Of a DNA stretch of 64,000 nt, positions 52,980 to 64,000 are shown piece after piece; the first letter of the stretch is position 1; each line of letters opens with the position of its first letter. Origin of the DNA: Mesocentrotus franciscanus (Eukaryota > Echinodermata > Echinoidea > Camarodonta > Strongylocentrotidae); assembly GCA_037976565.1 (NCBI GenBank), contig CP137667.1:2876299-2940298 (forward strand), read 5' to 3'. The notes under the pieces were generated by a model, which saw only the letters and a list, made by a program, of their open reading frames with translations, ran no database searches and was not told the origin of the DNA. Position numbers and translations under genes: made by a program.

Positions 52980-53770
52980 TTTTAATTTATTTATTCATGT
53001 CTTCTTTAAAAAGCAGGGTAGGTCATTCAGTTAAAAAACTACTTTACAATGACGCCCTGCTGTAACATACAAAATACATGAACAACAACAACAACAAAAA
53101 ATAGAAGAAAAACGTTTAAAGGGATCGTTTAACAGTGTTAAATCTGAGATACACGGCCCTACATGTTATTAGTGTCTGTGATATGGTGTAATAATGAAGC
53201 CCTAAAAAAATTGCGCTTCAAAATGATCAAGAAGTGCCTCAAAAAGTAAAAATCTTTGATTGACCGGTTTTACCATACTCGTTTTCCCTAATAGACTATA
53301 GTGTTATGAAAACCATCAGGCGAACGGTTTTCAAAATTTGTAATTCCAATCATAAATATCTTGATAATCAGACAGGCGATCAGCTTGTAAAAGTCATGGG
53401 GTTCCTGACTGACCTAAAGGTTTATGATTATCATTGCATCATGAGCTAAATCCAGAATTTTGTTTCAGAATCTGAGACAAAGTTACCGGATCCCTTTAAC
53501 ATGAAATACTAGAAAATATCAATGTACAATATAAGTGAGATAATTTATATAAACAATAAAATTGCGAGAGTTACAAAAGTAAGGAATAAACTTAACAGGT
53601 AATATAGGATAACAACCATGTGATAATAACACATTAATAATCACTTGACATTTCTTTGTAAAGATTGCAAGAGAGGAGCTTGTCTTAACGTCTTTTGGGA
53701 GTTTATTGTACAAAGAGGGAGCTACAGTGTACGAAAACGACCGTTTTTTAAAATCTGTTTTTGGTTGGGG
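52980..53770 (-). mobile_element. LINE 3' fragment (minus strand)
   Basis: The minus-strand frame gives FSYTVAPSLYNKLPKDVKTS SSLAIFTKKC, the familiar C-terminal segment of CR1/L2-type ORF2 (W/Y-N-LP-x-x-V-R-x-SSS). Its 3' end, at low coordinates, is an ATGAATAAATAAATTAAA run near 52985. Confidence 0.65.
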
Positions 53771-53852
53771 TATTAAATTTTAAATCCGATCCAAACTTTT
53801 CTTGTAAGGGAGGGGGTTAGGCCTTTGAATGGCATGTGTGGGGACACTCAGT

Positions 53853-53893
53853 TGACCCAAGGAGATATCACAACATTGTTGTGATATCTCTTT
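53853..53893. repeat. Short hairpin
   Basis: AGGAGATATCACAACA pairs with TGTTGTGATATCTCTT with almost no loop. Confidence 0.8.
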
Positions 53894-54543
53894 GGTTGAC
53901 CGATATGGCTTCATACTGCGTGGGCAGTAAACACACCGACAAGTTTACCCATCCCTCTTTTATTACCAATAATAAAAAGACCTTGAACAAACACAGAATT
54001 TGTTTCCCACCGGCACACTGAATTACGTCATGACTGCATCTTTAGCAGTCCCCTCTGCTCCCAGCCCCTCTTATGTACGCATAATCCTTTACCTAATTGG
54101 ATATCATTAGCAAAAGTTGGCAAAAGTTGTTGTCAAATTTTTATCTGAATCTTGATCTGACACTCCCACCTCAAAATATGATAGATTATTAGATATCATA
54201 ATGTTTAAGATTATGGAGTCCTATATAAGACAGAGAATAGTATAGATAGATTGAATAAATCAGACAGAGCCAAATCCAAATGGATGGCGTTTGGGGGAAT
54301 TGATGTCCGTTCTCATAAAACTAGAGAGGGAAATGGTAGCGAACGAATTAAAGTCGCTAAAGATTTAAAAACAAAATGCCTAACATTAGCTTATTTTCGT
54401 GTGAAGAAAAATAACATTGATACCCAATATTATTTGCAATTTCAAGCACGGGAAAGTTTATTTTGCAAGATCGAGTATAGAAAAAACAAAGTTGTTACAT
54501 AATTATTATGGGGGCTACCCAAGAGCATGTTAGAAAGCAATGG

Positions 54544-54658
54544 TCTTAAATATCTCCGATAAGCTTAATAGAAAAAGAAATGAATGAACTAAAAGGGGGT
54601 ATCTTAAATATCTCCGATAAGCTTAATAGAAAAAGAAATGAATGAACTAAAAGGGGGC
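54544..54658. repeat. 58-bp direct tandem duplication
   Basis: Two almost identical copies starting TCTTAAATATCTCCGATAAG, immediately left of the large palindrome at 54670. Confidence 0.95.
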
Positions 54659-54669
54659 CCTCTCTCTTA

Positions 54670-55835
54670 CTGAGCGGCGAAAAAAAAAAAGGTAAAAGGT
54701 TGCAAGAAAGTTCGCTAACAGTTTTCATTGTTGTAAACAGTTTTTCTTGTAGCAAAGGAATTTTGAACATGTTCAAAATTTCTTTGCGAATTTATTTTTC
54801 CGCAAACAGTAATTGTAAGCGTTTTCAAAACAGTCGTAAACGTTTGCAAAAACAGCAAAACAGTTGTAAGCCTTTGCAAACGGTTGTAAGACGGTGTCGC
54901 TGAAGTTCTTTTTTGATTCGCCAATGCTTGCGACCCCGTTACCATATGGTTCCTCTATAAAATCGACCCATTGAGTAACAGGAGCCTTGCAAAAGGTTTC
55001 AAACATTCCCCAAAAGTGGCAAAGGATTGGCAAATAGTTGCTAATCTTCGCAAAAACTGTCGCTTACATTTGCTTACAGTCGCTAGTAGTCGCCATCTGC
55101 CTTTCGCAAACGTTGCTTATTGTCGCTAAACATCGCTAAAAGTCGCTATTAATCGCCAACATTCGTCAGAAAAGTTGGCAAATCCAAATTCGCAACGTTC
55201 GTAATCATTCGCCTCTCAGTGAGATAGGGCCTTATAACGGATTTGGATTCGCCAACTTTTCTGACGAATGGTGGCGAAAATCAGCTAGGTTCACCTCTGC
55301 GACATTTAGCGATTTTTAGCGATGTTTAGCGACAATTAGCAACATTTTAAGAGCGAGTGTTTGCGAAAGTGTATGCGAAAGGCGGTTGGCGACTATTGAT
55401 TAGCGACTGTAAGCAAAATTAATGTTAGCGACAGTTTTTGCGAAGATTAGCAACTATTTGCCTTTGCCACTATTTGTGAATGTTTGGGACCTTTTGCTAA
55501 CTCTTGGTATTCAATGGGTCGATTTTATATAGGAACCATATGGTAACGTGGTTGCTATATCATTGGCGAATCAAAAAGAACATTACTTCAGCGACACCGT
55601 CTTACAACTTACTGTTTGCAAAGACTTACGACTGTTTTGCAAACGCTTACGAATGTTTTTCAAACGCTTGCAACGGAAAAATACGGCAAAGAAACTTTTG
55701 AACATGTTCAAAATTTCTTTGCGACAAAAACTGTTTACGACAATGAAAACTGTTTGCAAACTTTCTTGTAACCTTTTACGAACCCAGGCGAAACCCCAAA
55801 TCCGCTACGTTCGCAAGCATTCGCCGCTCAGCAAT
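54670..55835. mobile_element. 1.2 kb fold-back element rich in TTTGCGA / TCGCAAA
   Basis: The left half (54670-55220) pairs with the right half (55240-55835). Both ends read CTGAGCGGCGAA, one inverted. A weaker copy of that end occurs at the centre (ATTCGCCTCTCAG). Dozens of GCGA/TCGC words are spread through it. No protein. Confidence 0.85.
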
Positions 55836-55839
55836 CAAA

Positions 55840-56311
55840 TTAAGGAATGAATTTATAACTATGAATAAATAAATAAATAGATAAATAACTGGGTAAATAG
55901 ACAAATTAACAAATAAAGATAAAAATAAAGAAAAATTATCTAAAGAAATGAACAAATGAATAAATACATATATAAATACATGTCTATCAGTTATAACCCG
56001 ATATAATAATAGGCCTATGGATTAATAATAATAGATAAATATAGAAGAAAGGAACACGATTAATAATTAATATGACAGTTGAATAATATTATGTATAATA
56101 GTATATACTGTATAATTAATGCTATGTATCAAATGGTCTTTTTGTTTTAGTTCTGAACTCAAGTCATTCTTTATAGGCCCATCCAGTACATGGATGCATT
56201 TATGAAAACGCGCCCTTGAACAGTGCCTGTGATGTGGACAGCAGCTCTAGTGACGTAACGACACCAAAAGTAACGCGCCTGCGCTCACATCACATCACTA
56301 CAAGAATCAAA
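55840..56311 (+). other. Upstream region of GPN1
   Basis: AT-rich (AAATAAAT runs 55860-56010) until about 56190, then GC-richer before the GPN1 start. No TATA or initiator could be assigned. Confidence 0.4.
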
Positions 56312-59300
56312 ATGGCGACGCCCATGGACAACTCTGAACCGCGTGAGGATGACGGAATGAGCAGTAAAGACGTGGTAAAGGATGAGCAATTAGGTGCTTG
56401 TGCAGCAGGATTGCATAATACAGACATAAAACCACCATGCCTAATAGTACTAGGAATGGCAGGCTCTGGAAAAACGACTTTTGTTCAGGTAAGTCGCAAG
56501 TTAAGCTTAACCTGTTGCCCCACATACTGCCAATTGTGTTAGTTCTCGCTTTGCCCATCGGACAACTGTCAAAGTCATCGGCGCGGCGCTGCGCGCTGCC
56601 GATGTCACAGGCGAGAATCTCTGACCGCGTCAGATCTCCGTATAAAAACATTTCATTTCATTTATTTCCATATTTCTCATGTTACATATATAAAGTACAA
56701 GCTTTTTTTGTGATGAAATTACAAACAATGAATAGATCTAGACCCTAGTCTACATAATAAATAACATAAAGATAAATGGTCAATATAATAGTGTAGTGTA
56801 CTGCAGCTGTCCACTGATTTAACTGAAAGAAATATGATGGCGATGGGACCTACATGAAAGCAAGCTTGTAAAGCTGTAGGCCCCGGTGAATAATTTGTGG
56901 TAATGAATGGAGGCCGGACGGATATGAATAGTGACCAATCCAAATAAATCAAAAAATAAAAAGGGAAAGAAAAAAGAAACATGCGGTGGTATTGTTTATA
57001 TTTTCCTTCCTAGCTTTTCTTACAATGTAGACAAATGTACATGTAGATCTACTTAAATTATTGTACAATGGGTGCTCAGCATGAAAATACAAAAGACACA
57101 ATTTTTAGTAGCATAAACATACATGTATGAAGTCGTCAAAGATTAATTTCATGTTATCTTTCTTTCACTGTTTCCACTGACTGTTATTTTTGGAGATACA
57201 AAAAAGTCAAAGAATAATGATTAACGATGAAGAAGAAAAAAAATTCTGAAGTCAAGATTGGAGTTTGTCATGGAAATGAGACTAGATCTACATCTCAATA
57301 TGCCCGAGGTCTGATGCAGTGGGAGATTTTTCACCTTTGACACTGGCAAAGACATTAAAAATATAGGGTCTAACATATTAAATCTTGTCTTTCCTTTGTC
57401 ATTGATTCCTGCAATGAAAGGAATACTAATAGATTAATATGGTACTTTAAGTAGACTTCTTTTCTGTCATATATTTTGTTATTCCATATAAATTATAATA
57501 CATGTTCATCAGTTTTCATTTAAAGGCTTTTTTTTTTTGTTTGAGAATGTTGAATTGACTTTTTTTGTTTATTTGCGTGTATATTTGTTAATGAGTTTTA
57601 TTTTGTTTAATATATATATATTTTCTTTTTCTCTTTCTTTTTTCTTCTTTTGAATTCACTTAAAATATATAACAGGAAGAACATAAAAAATGATTTCAGA
57701 CAATGCCATTGCTGTTGAATAAAAAAATTACAACATCACGCATTTTCAATGACAATGATTTGAATGAATCTGAATTTTAATTTTTGTAATTTTTGCTTGG
57801 TTCATGTAACAGCTAATACCAGACTATACTTCTATTACTTCTCTATTTCCAAAAGTTCAAGGTCTAAATCCCATGTGCGACTACAACCTGTATTTTGAAA
57901 TATCACAAAAATGACAAGGTAAAATTGCTAATTCTACTTGAACTTGACATTAGATTCATGCACACCTGCCACATGTTTTTTATAATTATTTATTATTTAT
58001 TAATATTCATTGAATCCCATTGCAGCGCCTGCATGCTCACTTATACGCCAGTCAGCAGAAGCCATACATCATCAACCTAGACCCAGCTGTTCATGAAGTA
58101 GGCTATCCGACTAATATTGGTAAGGATTCTACAGAGCTTAAAGTAGTCACCCAAAGAAAATTCATGACAACTGATAATTATGGACAAGTTATATATGGAT
58201 GGAAAGATTTTCTCTTGAATCATATAGATATCTGAGACACAGTGAAATACGAGGAGGTGATGAAATAGCATGGCCAGTGATCAATATTCAAGACACTGTG
58301 GAGTAAAAAGAAGTGATGATGTAGTATGGCATAGAACCCACATTGATTTATTTATTTAGTTAATCTTGTTATCTTTAGGCCTACAGTTACATTCATATTT
58401 AGTATACTTGTCAAGTGTCCATGTATTGATGAATGAGTTTCCAAAGTGCTTTGATCAGTTGTGAATGGACTATAGCACTATAAAAAGAAACATTGATCAT
58501 GTGTTTTTATAATTGTCATATATTGATGATAATTTTGTTTATTCTATGAGATATCCGAGACACAGTGAAGTACAAGGAGGTGATGAAGCAGTATGGCCTA
58601 GGACCCAACGGAGGCATCATGACATCTCTGAATCTTTTTGCTACCCGCTTTGATCAGGTTATGGGCTTTGCAGAGAAACGCAGCAAAGAAACAAAGTAAG
58701 TCGACCTGGTATACACAGCAAGGTTAGGATGCCGATTGTGATGATTAATGTTTAGATGGTGGACATTTTAATGAAAGGGAAACAGATTTTTGCTGCCTCA
58801 CAGATTTGCCCATATATATTTTGAGACTGGTTTGTAGAACTTTTACCAAACAGATGGACGAAGAAAAACAAATTGTCTCCAAATTACTGAACTTGATCAA
58901 CACCTATTTAATATCTCATCCTACTCTCAGTTACGTGTAAATTTTATTATTTATCCAACATTTTTCATGTAACACAGTTATGATTATACCTTTTATACTG
59001 ACTTGCAAATGTATTTCTTGGTATGAAAGAGGTCCAATTCTAGAATGTCACGGCATATTTTTTTTCCTTCAATATTTTGGGTTCCATGACAGCAAACTAC
59101 ATACATATAAGAACTTACTATATTACTTCTGTAAAGGGATTTTGCAATTTGAAATACTCTGTAATAGAATATAAAATGAAAAAGTCAATTGATATTCTAA
59201 ACACACAATAACTTGATGATATCAACATTGTCTTCTAGGTATATCATACTTGATACTCCAGGACAGATAGAAGTCTTCACATGGTCAGCATCGGGAGCTA

Positions 59301-62300
59301 TCATCTCAGAGACTTTGGTAACCCTCCCCCCCCCCCTTCTCTCTCTCCATCTCTCTCTCCATCTCTCTCTCTCTTTCTCTTTCTCTTCCTCTTTCTTTTC
59401 CTCTTTATATCGTTATTTCCTGCCTCTTTATTTTCCCTCTCCATCTTCTTTCTGTGAATTGCAGAATCATAATAATTGAATCCAGTGACCAGGTTATGAT
59501 AATACTGAAAGCGCTTAGGTCTGTTAACTGGTACAGCACTTTGTAAGAACCAATTATTTTTGTTATCTTTCTCTCCTCTTCTTCCTCTCCTCTATTGCTT
59601 TCTCTCCTTTTCTTCCTCTCTTCTATTGCTTTTTCTCCTTTCTCTCTCTCCATCTCTCTTTTTCTCTCTTTAGCACTTGCTCTCTTCATCTGTTTCTCTT
59701 TATTCACCTTTCTCTGTTTCTTTCACTCTGTACCTCTCTCTCTCTCCTGCCTCCTCTTCCTCTCTCTTTCTCTCTTTCATTCCTTTATCAACCATTCACT
59801 ATCTTTCTTCTCTCTTGTTTTCCTCTATTTCAGTCATTGTTTCTCAAGCCATGAAACCAGGCACTTTGTTTAATCTGTTAAAGATAAAGACCAGTTCTGG
59901 TCATGCGATTGCACTGTGAAAGAAACGTTGTGGAATCGATCAGAAAAGGTTGATCATCTAGCATATAAGTATTGGTGTGAACTGCAAGGTTCTGGAATCA
60001 TCAAAATGATAAGAAATTTGGCCCAGTCTTGGTAAAGTTACAAGCACTGTACACAGAAAGATGTATATGGGACTACGCGACCACGTGCACGATATCTATT
60101 TGGTCCCAATAGATATAATAATTTACCAAATATATCAATTAGTAGGCGGTTTCCGGCAAAATTTGTATCATCACGTATTAGTCAAAACATATTCTTTCAC
60201 ATGATTGGTAATGAGAGCTTCCATTTCATTTTTTGAGAGAGGGGCGTTTCCAAAACTGGTCTTTACCTTTAACACTAAGCTCATGACAAATGAAAGTGCT
60301 CTTTTATGAAATAGTACTAAAAAGTGTATTACAAATTATAAAAACTGTTGTATTGTCTCCTTCATAATTACCAATGTATTTTTTGTCTACCTTATTTTGT
60401 AATGTTCATTGTAATAAAATGTGGTGCCAATATTGTCACAACAAATCATAATCAAATATATAACACGATGAATATTCATTTTCAGGCCTCCACTTTTCCA
60501 ACGGTTGTGGTGTATGTAATGGATACAGCACGCAGTGTGAATCCTGTGACTTTCATGTCTAACATGCTCTATGCTTGCAGGTGAGTCCTCTTTTCAATCG
60601 TGTTCCAAACTAGTAGAAAACTGTCTTAACACAAAATAAAAAAAAGCTCTGTTGACAATGTAATGGTGTAACAAATTTTCGCCCCTAGGGCTTTTTCACA
60701 GTTGTTACTCTCAGGATACCAGAATATATTGCCTGTCATAGAATCACATAGTATTTCTATGAGGTACATAAAGACAAGACAAACTATTTCATTTTGGGGG
60801 GTCAAAACTGTTGAACTGAGTTTCAAAAGGAAATCATTAGGCTATATTGCTTGCTTCCATTGAGAGTAAGAAATATATAAGTATTTAAAGGTATAGGGGT
60901 AGACCAGGGGGGTGTTTCACAAATACTAAGATTGACTTTAAGTTGGACTTAAGTATAACATGCCGTTCATGCCACTGTTTGCTCTTACCATTTACTGGCA
61001 TTTGTCTTTCAAGGGACGTACAAATCGTGGTCTCAAATCTACAGAGTTTACATTTTTTGATAGTTCATTATTGAAGGCAAAAATATTATCTAAAGATTAT
61101 AATTTAGTGACCAATTGGGATAGCAACCAATGGCATGAACGGCCTGTTATACTTAAGTCCAACTTAAAGCCGATCTTAGTCTTTGTGAAACACCCCCCAG
61201 TTCTGGTCATGCGATTGCATTGTGAAAGAAACGTGGAATCGATCAGAAAAGGTTGATCATCTACGTGTAGTCATGTAGCATATGAGTATTGGTGTGTACT
61301 GCAAGGTTCTGGAATCATCAAAATGATAAGAAATTTGGCCCAGTCTTGGTAAAGTTACAAGCACTGTACACAGAAAGATGTATATGGGACTCTGCTATAT
61401 CTATCCAGTCCGGATAGATATAATAATTTACCAAATACACCAATTAGTAGGCGGTTTCCCGGCAAAATTTGTATCATCGCGTATTAGTCAAAACATATTG
61501 TTTCACATGATTGGTAATAAGAGCTTCCATTTCATTTTTTGAAGGGGGCATTTCCAAAACTGGTCTATACCTTTAAATGCAATAGGCATAATATAGATAA
61601 TATTGACATTTGTAAAGCACATTAAATTTTAAGTAAAGCATTAAAATTCAAGACTTTGTGTCGTTTCTTCTTTGATCACAGTATCCTGTACAAGTACAAA
61701 CTTCCCTTCATCGTTGTGATGAATAAGATCGACATTGTTGCTCATGACTTTGCTCTAGAATGGATGACAGATTTTGAGACGTTTCAAGATGCTTTAAATC
61801 AGGAGACGTCTTATGCATCTAATCTCACAAGATCTATGAGCCTGGTTCTTGATGAATTCTATGAGAATCTGAGGGTAAGTACATCTATCTGTCCATCTAT
61901 TTATATATGTTTCTATCCACATATTCATCGATCTGTCTGTCTATCCATCTATCTATCTGTCTTTCTATCTATCTATCTATCAGTTAAAATGCTTTGAATC
62001 AGGAGACATCGTATGAATCTAATCTCACTAGATCTATGAGTCTGGTTCTTGATGAATTCTATGAGAATCTAAGGGTACTTGCATGCACATATTTCAGCAA
62101 ATCAGGGAGGGGAGAAGGAATCATTTTTTAATTCTTATATCAATGAAAAATTAAATTCAAGCTTTTGCAGATTGATATTTATTGTAATATATTTTCATTA
62201 TTTCAATCATATATTAAAGAACTTTTATGTACAAGGCAATATCAATACAATTCTGTAGATTTTCATGATGATTCGATATTCACAATTTAAGCTTTCACTG

Positions 62301-63863
62301 TGTATGTTACTGACATAGCTACTGTACATGTATTTCAGTTTTGTCCATTGATAAAAGGGCATTTGTTATCATGCTGCCAATGCAGTTGAAAAGGTCTGTT
62401 GATTGTACCGGGGGGTGTTTCACAAAGACTACGATCAACTTAAGTTGGACTTAAGTATGGCAGGTCGTAATGTTTGCTGTTTGCTGTTTGCTCTCAACAT
62501 TATAATCTTTAGATACTATTATTTTCCTTTAATAATGAATTATCAAAAAAATGTAAATTATGTAGATTTGTGACCATGATTTGTACGTCCCTTGAGAGAC
62601 TAATGCCAGTAAATGGTGAGAGCAAACAGTGGCATGAACGGCCTGCCATAGTTAAGTCCAACTTAAAGACGACCTTAGTCTTTGTGAAACACCCCCCTGT
62701 TGTTGTAAATTGAATTATCTCAGGCAGTAGGTGTGTCCGCAGTCACCGGTCAAGGAATGGAAGACTTCTTTAAGGCCGTAACTGAAGCCGTTGAAGAATA
62801 CGAGACGTAAGTCATTAGCAGACCAACTCCAGTAGATCATACAGATATAATTATTACATTATTAATCTTGATGTGATTCTCAAACATTTTTTATTTTCAT
62901 TAAGACTAATGCACAACTTTTCATTTGAACAATTTACAAAAAGTTTAGCAGATTCAACCTACATGAATCCCCTTTTTCTGTGTGACATACCTTTCCATCA
63001 CAATTCTTCAGTGAATTTACATTTCATCTTTTGCAGTCATTGAATGGAAACAAAGAAATGAAAAGAGGCAAATTCATCTCTTAACACACTAAAAACCAAA
63101 AATTTTGCCGAGAATTTCTAATTTGCTTTTCCAATGTTTCTCACAAATTGTTACAAACATGTAGCACCTGAGTGTATAACTTGTAAGACTCTTTAAAGAT
63201 TCCTATTTCTGATTGTATTTCTTTTATCTTGCAGTGAATATAAGCCCCAGTATGAAAGGTTGAGAAGAGAAAAGGTATGTATACTTGGTTGTTAATTGTT
63301 GGTATGTTTAACTGTAGTTTACTATCATCTTTGATAAACTGCTATAAGTCTTTATCATACATGACTGTCCTAAATAATTGTTTGTGTTAGGGGTGTGACA
63401 AGTCTTTAGAACAATAGTTATACCCCTGAAAATTTACTTGATAGATTGTTTTTGACGAATGTTCCACATGTTTTGACAAATGTTCCATGTATTTACAGTT
63501 TGTCGTTTCCTCTTTTAACACCTCCCTTGCTATCATGTCTTGTCTCTGACTGATATGAAATATATATGGGGCTTGAGGATTGAATATGGAAAGTAGAATA
63601 TCATTTTCTTCTCTGTTTAGAAATACAATTTGACATTGTAAAATAAATGATAATCACTTGGAATTTATGACAATTAATTTCCAACAGGATACGCCTGCCT
63701 ATTATGTTTTTCGATGATTCCAGTGAGCATTGAATTAATCCTTATTTATACTTGCTTTAGATGGAAGCAGAAGCCAAAGAAGCACAGAGGAAGTTGGAGA
63801 AGGTGAAGAAGGGTAAAGGTCAAGGTTCAAAGGTCGGACTGACAGGAGTCTCAATGGAGGAAG
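56312..63863 (+). CDS. GPN1: GPN-loop GTPase 1, 3' end beyond window
   Basis: Nine exons: 56312-56488, 58026-58119, 58551-58695, 59239-59317, 60486-60580, 61682-61874, 62724-62806, 63235-63274, 63761-63863, all GT-AG with consistent phases. Motifs in order: P-loop [21 protein letters not shown], the diagnostic GPN in [31 protein letters not shown] (G3), VMNKIDI (G4) and VSAVTGQG (G5). GPN1 works with GPN3 in assembly and nuclear import of RNA polymerase II. I chose ATG 56312, in strong context (CAAAATGG); upstream in-frame sequence has no ATG. The N-terminal segment before the P-loop is about 45 residues, longer and more acidic than I recall for the human protein. The Lys-rich coiled segment in exon 9 begins the C-terminal region; the acidic tail lies outside. 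Confidence 0.96.
56489..58025 (+). other. GPN1 intron 1
   Basis: AT-rich, with a T-rich segment at 57520-57650. No element with clear ends and no nested gene. Confidence 0.8.
58223..58345 (+). pseudogene. Two decayed partial copies of GPN1 exon 3
   Basis: 58223-58275 (GAGACACAGTGAAATACGAG, then GAGGTGATGAAATAGCATGG) and 58285-58345 (AAGACACTGTGGAGTAAAAA) both align to the start of exon 3 at 58551. Stops (TGA for the CGA codon, TAG, TAA) prevent coding use. Confidence 0.8.
59323..59860. repeat. Pyrimidine-rich tracts in GPN1 intron 4
   Basis: CT-rich sequence at 59325-59440 and 59565-59830. Ser/Leu-rich and Arg/Glu-rich frames are artefacts. Confidence 0.9.
59878..60272. mobile_element. TTAA-flanked MITE, family 1, copy 3
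   Basis: Both ends intact with TTAA duplication. Inserted in GPN1 intron 4. Confidence 0.93.
60885..61576. mobile_element. TTAA-flanked MITE, family 1, copy 4, split
   Basis: The left terminus TTAAAGGTATAGGGGTAGAC is separated from the body (CAGTTCTGGTCATGCG from 61198) by a family 2 MITE at 60908-61197. The right end TTAA is at 61573-61576. Lies in GPN1 intron 5. Confidence 0.88.
60908..61197. mobile_element. Palindromic MITE, family 2, copy 2
   Basis: Same ends and arms as at 30793. CAG is duplicated at 60905-60907 and 61198-61200. It sits inside the terminal inverted repeat of a family 1 MITE. Confidence 0.92.
61986..62075 (+). pseudogene. Partial duplicate of GPN1 exon 6
   Basis: Reads as the last 30 or so codons of exon 6 ([20 protein letters not shown]), ending at the same AGG before GTAC. 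About seven substitutions, six of them synonymous. The donor has decayed from GTAAGT to GTACTT. The nearest acceptor (CTATCTATCAG) would lead into a stop in every phase that reads the copied codons, so it is probably unused. Confidence 0.85.
62411..62696. mobile_element. Palindromic MITE, family 2, copy 3
   Basis: Same ends as copies 1 and 2, with target sequence CCG on the left and CTG on the right (one mismatch). Lies in GPN1 intron 6. Confidence 0.88.
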
Positions 63864-64000
63864 GTAATATATTCATACTACAGAGCAATAATCTATGCCC
63901 TCCCATTAACTTTACACGCAGTTTCGAGGCTTGTGAATAACATTACTTGAATTAGAATTTTTTCATGAGTTTTCACTTGTCTTTTGCACGAATCATATCA

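Noticed and set aside
56216..56311. N-terminal extension of GPN1 starting at 56216
   Set aside because: The codon there is TTG; the first in-frame ATG, in strong context, is at 56312.

Overview
This is animal genomic DNA. It has GT-AG introns, extracellular domains encoded on symmetric phase 1-1 exons, and a very dense load of transposon fossils. A tRNA-derived SINE and the many short palindromic DNA transposons resemble what I recall from sea urchin genomes, so an echinoid is my best guess. That is recognition from memory and was not searched. Positions 21916-22415 are a 500-N assembly gap.

Left third (1-22 kb), minus strand. A membrane receptor gene can be followed exon by exon from about 21.87 kb down to 14.14 kb. 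It encodes the end of one C-type lectin domain, a complete second one split over two exons, two CCP/sushi domains, one EGF-like domain, a Ser/Thr-rich stalk, a transmembrane helix and a long tail with repeated tyrosine motifs. All exon phases agree. The gene carries two apparent frameshifts. Its 5' end is lost in or beyond the gap. Two more minus-strand CCP exons (407-592 and 1560-1757) belong to a second gene, or to an alternative end of the first, running off the left edge. Between them lie nested transposons, an 88-bp minisatellite and LINE remnants.

Middle (22-47 kb). From 22.4 to 28 kb there is a mosaic of a large dispersed repeat broken up by TTAA-flanked DNA elements. A three-exon hyaluronidase gene on the plus strand follows (29081-34049). 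From 34 to 47 kb I find no convincing coding sequence. This stretch holds MITEs and a ~4 kb terminal-inverted-repeat structure (37.4-41.4 kb) enclosing a 2.1 kb hAT-like element with a perfect 8-bp target duplication.

Right third (47-64 kb), plus strand. A two-exon gene (47518-49863) encodes a 468-residue protein with four tandem TM2 domains. After more palindromic repeats comes GPN1, the GPN-loop GTPase of RNA polymerase II assembly and import. Nine of its exons are present and it runs off the right edge. Its introns carry further MITEs and decayed copies of its own exons 3 and 6.

The four loci look functionally independent. The receptor suggests recognition and adhesion or immunity, the hyaluronidase glycan turnover, the TM2 protein an unknown membrane role, and GPN1 is housekeeping. 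What unifies the window is the transposon landscape: at least seven kinds of TTAA-flanked element, often nested, with an empty target site preserved in a sister repeat for one of the insertions.
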